This document shows positions 59,870-64,000 of a stretch of 64,000 bases of DNA, piece by piece (the stretch's first letter is position 1; each line of letters begins with the position of its first letter). The stretch spans positions 18,453,578-18,517,577 of the forward strand of contig NC_086378.1 in the NCBI RefSeq assembly GCF_036588685.1, read 5' to 3'. This DNA is from Mytilus trossulus. Its lineage: Eukaryota; Mollusca; Bivalvia; Mytilida; Mytilidae. Made by a program: the position numbers and the translations under genes. The notes beneath the pieces were generated by a model. The model saw only the letters and a program-made list of their open reading frames with translations, was not told the origin of the DNA and searched no databases.

Positions 59870-61576
59870 ATGGCAATGATAACAGAGAGTAATATTTACT
59901 GCGGACCATGCGAATCTCAACATTCCACTAGCGTAGCAGAGTTTTGGTGCCCAAATTGTGATGAAGGTTTGTGCTCAAAATGTATGGAGTATCATAAGGT
60001 TTCAAAAGCTTCCCGTATGCACAAAACTATAACAATAGAAAATTTTACGGCCCTTCCAGAATTTGTCCGCAACATAGATAATGTGTGTTCGAGTCATGAC
60101 AATACTCTAGACCTTTATTGCAGTGTCCATGAAAAAGTCTGTTGTATGGATTGCATAAGCGCTGAGCATTCGGAATGTCCAGGTATAACGTCACTGAACA
60201 AAGTAGTTCAGGGGGTCAAGGAATCAGCCTTTTATCATAGCGTTGTGGAAAATATCGAAGATCTCACAGAGTTTGCCACCAAACTTCAAACTAATCGTAA
60301 AGATAATGTAGATAAACTGCAACACGAAAAAGACTTGCTCATCAGAAAAGTAAAATCCAAACGTGCAGAAATTGAATCTCATTTGGATAAATTAGAAGCA
60401 CATCTCCTACAAGAGCTAGACTCGACCATAAATTTAGAATCCCAACAAATTGAGCAAGCGGTTTCCCTTCTGCAGAAAAAAATATGCACTTTGAAAGAAT
60501 ATAAAAACCACATTTCTGTCATCACTGACATTGCTACAGATATTCAAGCGTTTATAGCCCTAAAAGAAATACACAGAAATGTTGTTCATGAAGAAGAAAC
60601 AATGTTATCTGTTAAGGAAGCGACGGGTATGAAGGAGATCAGTGTACGAATACAGTTTGTAAAAGAAATCGAAGAACTAGTACAAGAAATGAAATCTATG
60701 GGAAATGTTGAACTTACAAAGATAGCAACAAACATGCACTTCCCTGGAACGAAATCACATCTTGTGAAAACCTTATCAGATATTCAACCAGGAAAAGAAA
60801 ATATCAAACTAACTTTTTTAACTAAATTTCAGCTTCCCTTTGATGTCGATATCAATATTTGTTCGTGTGTAATATTGCCAGATGAACGAGTAGTCCTGGC
60901 AAACAACTCAAATGAAGAAAAAGGAGGAATACATATTTTTGATAAATGTGGGGAGTACAAGAAACATATTGTATGTACATCGAAACCTTTTGGACTTGCG
61001 GTCATAAATAAGTCCGATATTGCTGTATCATTTTATAAAGAACAATCAATTAAAGTATATGATTCAGAAAGTTTTAAGGTAAAGTACGTGTTTTTAGAAG
61101 GACATTGCGTCTTTGGATTATCTGTCGAATCAGATTGTTTGGCTGCTGCTGTTCGAAATACAGGTATTCATTTCATAAACTATAGTTCTGGGAAAATTTT
61201 GAAAATTCTCCCAAGTGACATTGATTTACTAACCTATGTGCATATGATAGGAGAAAACACACTTATTACTGATTATGAAAAAGACATTCTTTATTGTCGA
61301 AATAGAGATGGAAAGACAGTTTGGAAATATTCGTCCGATGTCATGAAAGGGCCGAGAAACATGTGCACAGATACTGTTGGAAACATATTCGTTGCCGCCT
61401 TTGTTTCAGATAGCATAATTGCCATCTCTCCTGATGGGAAGAATAGCAAAAAAATACTAGGAGTCGAAGACGGCTTGAACAATCCAAAAGCCATTTGTTT
61501 TAGTGCAAGGACGTCTACTTTATTAGTCGTTTCTCAAACAGGAACTGCATTGAAATATAATCTATCATATTCCTAA
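59870..61576 (+). CDS. RING-less double B-box, coiled-coil, NHL-like propeller protein (TRIM-like), intact gene 2
   Basis: Single coding exon of 568 codons plus the stop. The ATG at 59870 is in an ACAAATGG context. B-box 1 ligands: Cys11, 14, 27, 30, 35, 38, His42, His51. B-box 2 ligands: Cys73, His76, Cys84, His87, Cys92, Cys95, His100, Cys103. All fit the consensus spacing exactly. A coiled coil with KLQ, KSKRAEIESHLDKLE and similar heptads spans about residues 115-260. The propeller region is about 310-568, with GGIHIFDKCGEY, PFGLAVINKSDIAVS, SIKVYDSESFKV and a terminal KGPRNMCTDTVGNIFVA. As in gene 1 the RING is absent. The propeller probably binds a partner and the B-box/coiled coil probably mediates self-association (family knowledge plus inference). 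Bivalve relatives are often discussed in immunity, but nothing here proves it. Confidence 0.92.
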   Translation: MAMITESNIYCGPCESQHSTSVAEFWCPNCDEGLCSKCMEYHKVSKASRMHKTITIENFTALPEFVRNIDNVCSSHDNTLDLYCSVHEKVCCMDCISAEHSECPGITSLNKVVQGVKESAFYHSVVENIEDLTEFATKLQTNRKDNVDKLQHEKDLLIRKVKSKRAEIESHLDKLEAHLLQELDSTINLESQQIEQAVSLLQKKICTLKEYKNHISVITDIATDIQAFIALKEIHRNVVHEEETMLSVKEATGMKEISVRIQFVKEIEELVQEMKSMGNVELTKIATNMHFPGTKSHLVKTLSDIQPGKENIKLTFLTKFQLPFDVDINICSCVILPDERVVLANNSNEEKGGIHIFDKCGEYKKHIVCTSKPFGLAVINKSDIAVSFYKEQSIKVYDSESFKVKYVFLEGHCVFGLSVESDCLAAAVRNTGIHFINYSSGKILKILPSDIDLLTYVHMIGENTLITDYEKDILYCRNRDGKTVWKYSSDVMKGPRNMCTDTVGNIFVAAFVSDSIIAISPDGKNSKKILGVEDGLNNPKAICFSARTSTLLVVSQTGTALKYNLSYS

Positions 61577-61697
61577 TGTAACGTCAGAGTATCAATCTGA
61601 TTTTAGAAAAAAAAATATGAATTTGAATGCTCCTTTTCTTTTTGAAGGTGAGAATATATAACAATTCTAGGATATTATACGTACGATCGCGGATATG

Positions 61698-61703
61698 AAT
61701 AAA
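61698..61703 (+). terminator. Possible polyadenylation signal of intact B-box gene 2
   Basis: AATAAA lies 122 bases after the stop codon, exactly where the downstream inverted-repeat element begins, so the signal may be supplied by that element. Confidence 0.35.
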
Positions 61704-62016
61704 TTCATCATATATAGATACCAGCTGGACTAAATTTAGTAAATACGCCAGACGCGCGTTTCGTTTACAAAAGACTCATTAGTGACGCTCGAATCCAAAA
61801 AAAGTTAAAAAGGCAAAATAAAGTACGAAGCTGAAGAGCAAGAGGGCCACAATTCCTAAAAGTTTTGCCTAATACAGCTAAGGTAATCTATGCCTGAGGT
61901 AGAGAAGCCTTAGTTTTTTTCAAAAAAACAGTAAATTTATAAATTTATAGATATAACCATATCAATGACAATTCATGTCACCACAAAAAGTGCTGATTAC
62001 TGGGCTTGTGATACCC

Positions 62017-62130
62017 TCGACATTGACATCGAATGACATTGAAAAAAATCGAATGACATTGAAAAAAAATCGAATGACATTGAAAAAAAATCGAATGACA
62101 TTGAAAAAAAATCGAATGACATTGAAAAAA
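62017..62130 (+). repeat. Tandem repeat, ATCGAATGACATTGAAAAA units
   Basis: Six copies of a 19-20-bp unit with varying A-run length, inside the inverted-repeat element. The reading frame across it (repeated KNRMTL) is an artefact. Confidence 0.92.
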
Positions 62131-63044
62131 TGTAAATTTCATACATTATTTTCTTATCTTCTCTATTTATTTATATTTAACCATTTTGTTTTTTAGAAAT
62201 TAGAATTTGAATGATGGAGTATAACATGCGAGTATACAGTGGAGTTCACTTCTAACTTCTCGTTAGAACTGTCAGAAATAATCTGTCATAGAACTTTTCT
62301 AAACTGTCATACAACAGTTGTAATTATAACTGTTCTGAGTATTCTCTAAAACTCTCTTTCGTTTCATGTGAAATGCATTTACCATTTTATCTATTCTGCG
62401 TTTCTATTCATTATATGTGAGCTAATTTATGAGTTGTTATTATATATGTGAGCTAATTTCTGCGTTGTTGATATGTATTTACCATTTTATCTATTCTGTG
62501 TTTCTATGCATTTTCTACCTCAGGCATAGATTACCTTAGCTGAATTTGGCAACACTTTTAGGAATTTTGGTCCTCAATGCTCTTCAACTTCGCACTTTGT
62601 TTGGCCTTTTTAACTTTTTTGGATTCGAGCGTCACTGATGAGTCTTTTGTAGACGAAACACGCGTCTGGCGTATATACTAAATTTAGTCCTGGTATCTAT
62701 GATGAGTTTATTTAGATACGTCAACGTATCAGTTACGGATACGATACGTCTTTAAATGTCCCACTTCTATTAGTGTTAATCCATTATACAATGTAAAGAC
62801 TTTATTAACACAACTATCACGTGACAATAACACAAACACAGATTTAATTGTGGATTTGGATGGTCAGCTGAGTAAATGTTAGGAATGAGTATATTATCAT
62901 GTTGTTTTTTGTTCTGAAACTAGACAAATTATTCACAACCTAGTTATGCATATGCATATTGATGTATTTTATCTTCCCCTTTCAAGTCTCATAAGTCTTA
63001 GCCTAGGCAAATTACGCAAAAGTCAAGTTTAGGTTCGACATAAC

Positions 63045-63475
63045 CAATAAGAGAAAATGGCTGTGCTCACAATGCGAAAATTACTCGGAAAACAGACAAC
63101 CTTTGAAGTTAAAGATGTTTTAAGGCCTAGCTGAGTGCATTTAGAGTGACTGCATACATGAATTGTCGCCTAGGGGACAAAGAAAAGACGGGCCACATAG
63201 TTGCAAAAGTTATTTAGGGTTCGGAGACTTCCAGGCGTTGGATTTAACGTCCCAATTCTTACCGCATGTAGCTGCGTAATTTTATATCCCATACAGCCAA
63301 ACATTTTGCCAACGATTAATGTTCATCATAATAAATGGACAAAGATGGCTGTATTCACACCTTAAAACTACTTTGAGTACAGATTAACTTGCAATTTGGA
63401 CAGTTGTGTGGCGTAACATCCACTAGATATATAAAACTTAAATGCAATTTTTGTTTCAGAAAGATGACAATTGCC
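63045..63475 (+). repeat. Two diverged copies of the GACAAATATGGC repeat
   Basis: 63300-63475 (AATGGACAAAGATGGCTGTA, CATCCACTAGATATA, TTTTTGTTTCAGAAAGAT) and 63045-63135 (AAAATGGCTGTGCTCACA) resemble the arms of the inverted repeat at 57551-58222. Confidence 0.6.
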
Positions 63476-63599
63476 TGTGTCAGTTGTAATGTCCAAATTT
63501 CCACCTTTATGTTAGTCCATTCGTTTACAGATCCTATAGATAAAAATTCGTAATTAATCTCCCCTTAAACAAAGAAAACAGTATTATAAGCAAAAGGGC

Positions 63600-63900
63600 A
63601 ACTATATTTAATGTATTTATTGATTTTTATGTGTCTATCTGGCATGGTTCATCTGGCCTTGACCTCACTTTCATGGTTCATTGGTCAATGTTTAGTTTTC
63701 TTGCTTAATTAAGCCTGTTTCTTAGAAACTGTACGCAATACAGGTCAACTATATTTGGTATATTAAATGATTGTTAGGTGTATATGTATTTCGAGTTTAG
63801 TTTATCTGACCTTGAACTCATTTTCTTAGATCATGTTAAGTGGTATTCGTAATAAAACTTTTTGTCTTAATAGGTTGTCTTAAAGGCGGTGGATGTTATA
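63600..63900 (+). repeat. Two diverged units of a CAACTATATTTGG bivalve repeat
   Basis: GGCAACTATATTTAATG and GGTCAACTATATTTGGTA start two units of about 150 bp, each with CTGGCCTTGACCTCA or CTGACCTTGAACTCA followed by TTCATGGTTCA-like sequence. A scrap with GACCTCATTTTTATGGTTCA is also at about 31120. Confidence 0.6.
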
Positions 63901-64000
63901 TGCTTTTCTATTATGTTGTGGTCTGACTACCTTTCTCAGTTTAAGTTTATTACTTCGAAGTATAAGGTGATGGTCACTTTCACAATTATTCCCCCTTTTT

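Larger units (their letters stand above)
61698..62713. mobile_element. 1.0-kb element with ~200-bp terminal inverted repeats (GATTCGAGCGTCAC family)
   Basis: The left arm 61698-61906 and right arm 62513-62713 are complements along most of their length. Shared landmarks are GGCATAGATTACCTTAGCTG, GATTCGAGCGTCACTGATG and AAACACGCGTCTGGCGTAT. The interior has a 19-20-bp tandem repeat and a duplicated ACCATTTTATCTATTCTG. A single arm is also present at 48205-48405, so the arm itself may be the mobile unit and this may be two head-to-head insertions. Confidence 0.75.

Overview
The window looks like AT-rich nuclear DNA from a bivalve mollusc, most likely a mussel (Mytilus-like). This is an inference from three things: genes split by GT-AG introns; many copies of repeats I associate with mussels (the CAATGAGACAACTCT family, the GGATTCGAGCGTCACTGATG family and ACTGTGGATTCATT inverted-repeat elements); and a cluster of RING-less double-B-box/coiled-coil/beta-propeller genes of the kind expanded in bivalves. 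No prokaryotic, organellar or viral gene organisation is visible.

Layout. (1) 1-2.4 kb: nested repeats, including a 754-bp Harbinger-like element inserted in an older inverted-repeat element, and a 78-bp foldback inserted in another repeat. (2) 2.4-7.8 kb: the last three exons of a speriolin-like (SPATC1/SPATC1L family) gene on the + strand; its 5' exons are not visible and its introns hold two transposon-like elements. (3) 8.1-12.2 kb: a decayed 5'-truncated LINE whose 3' end lies in a perfect 1,572-bp tandem duplication. (4) 12.2-26.2 kb: no gene seen, only dispersed repeats and a SINE fragment. (5) 26.2-31.6 kb (3'UTR possibly to about 33 kb): a five-exon MARVEL-domain four-helix membrane protein of CMTM/plasmolipin type. 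(6) 35-38.2 kb: a SINE, a 169-bp-period tandem array and a 360-bp tandem pair with long palindromes. (7) 38.5-61.6 kb: the B-box cluster, all on +, with two intact single-exon coding regions (45.7-47.4 and 59.9-61.6 kb), two decayed copies (38.8-40.5 and 52.7-54.3 kb) and a 120-bp coiled-coil scrap (58.3 kb), separated by inverted-repeat elements, minisatellites and hairpins. (8) 61.7-64 kb: a 1-kb inverted-repeat structure and diverged bivalve repeats.

The three gene types show no functional link. The most interesting signals are in the MARVEL gene. Two consecutive 108-bp phase-0 exons encode alternative versions of the same 36-residue third membrane segment and look like mutually exclusive exons. 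Just upstream is an array of six partial copies of exon 2, five of them with their own 3' splice acceptor. The B-box cluster shows birth and death of genes: the two pseudogenes share a nonsense codon and their flanking DNA, so they descend from one already broken copy by segmental duplication.
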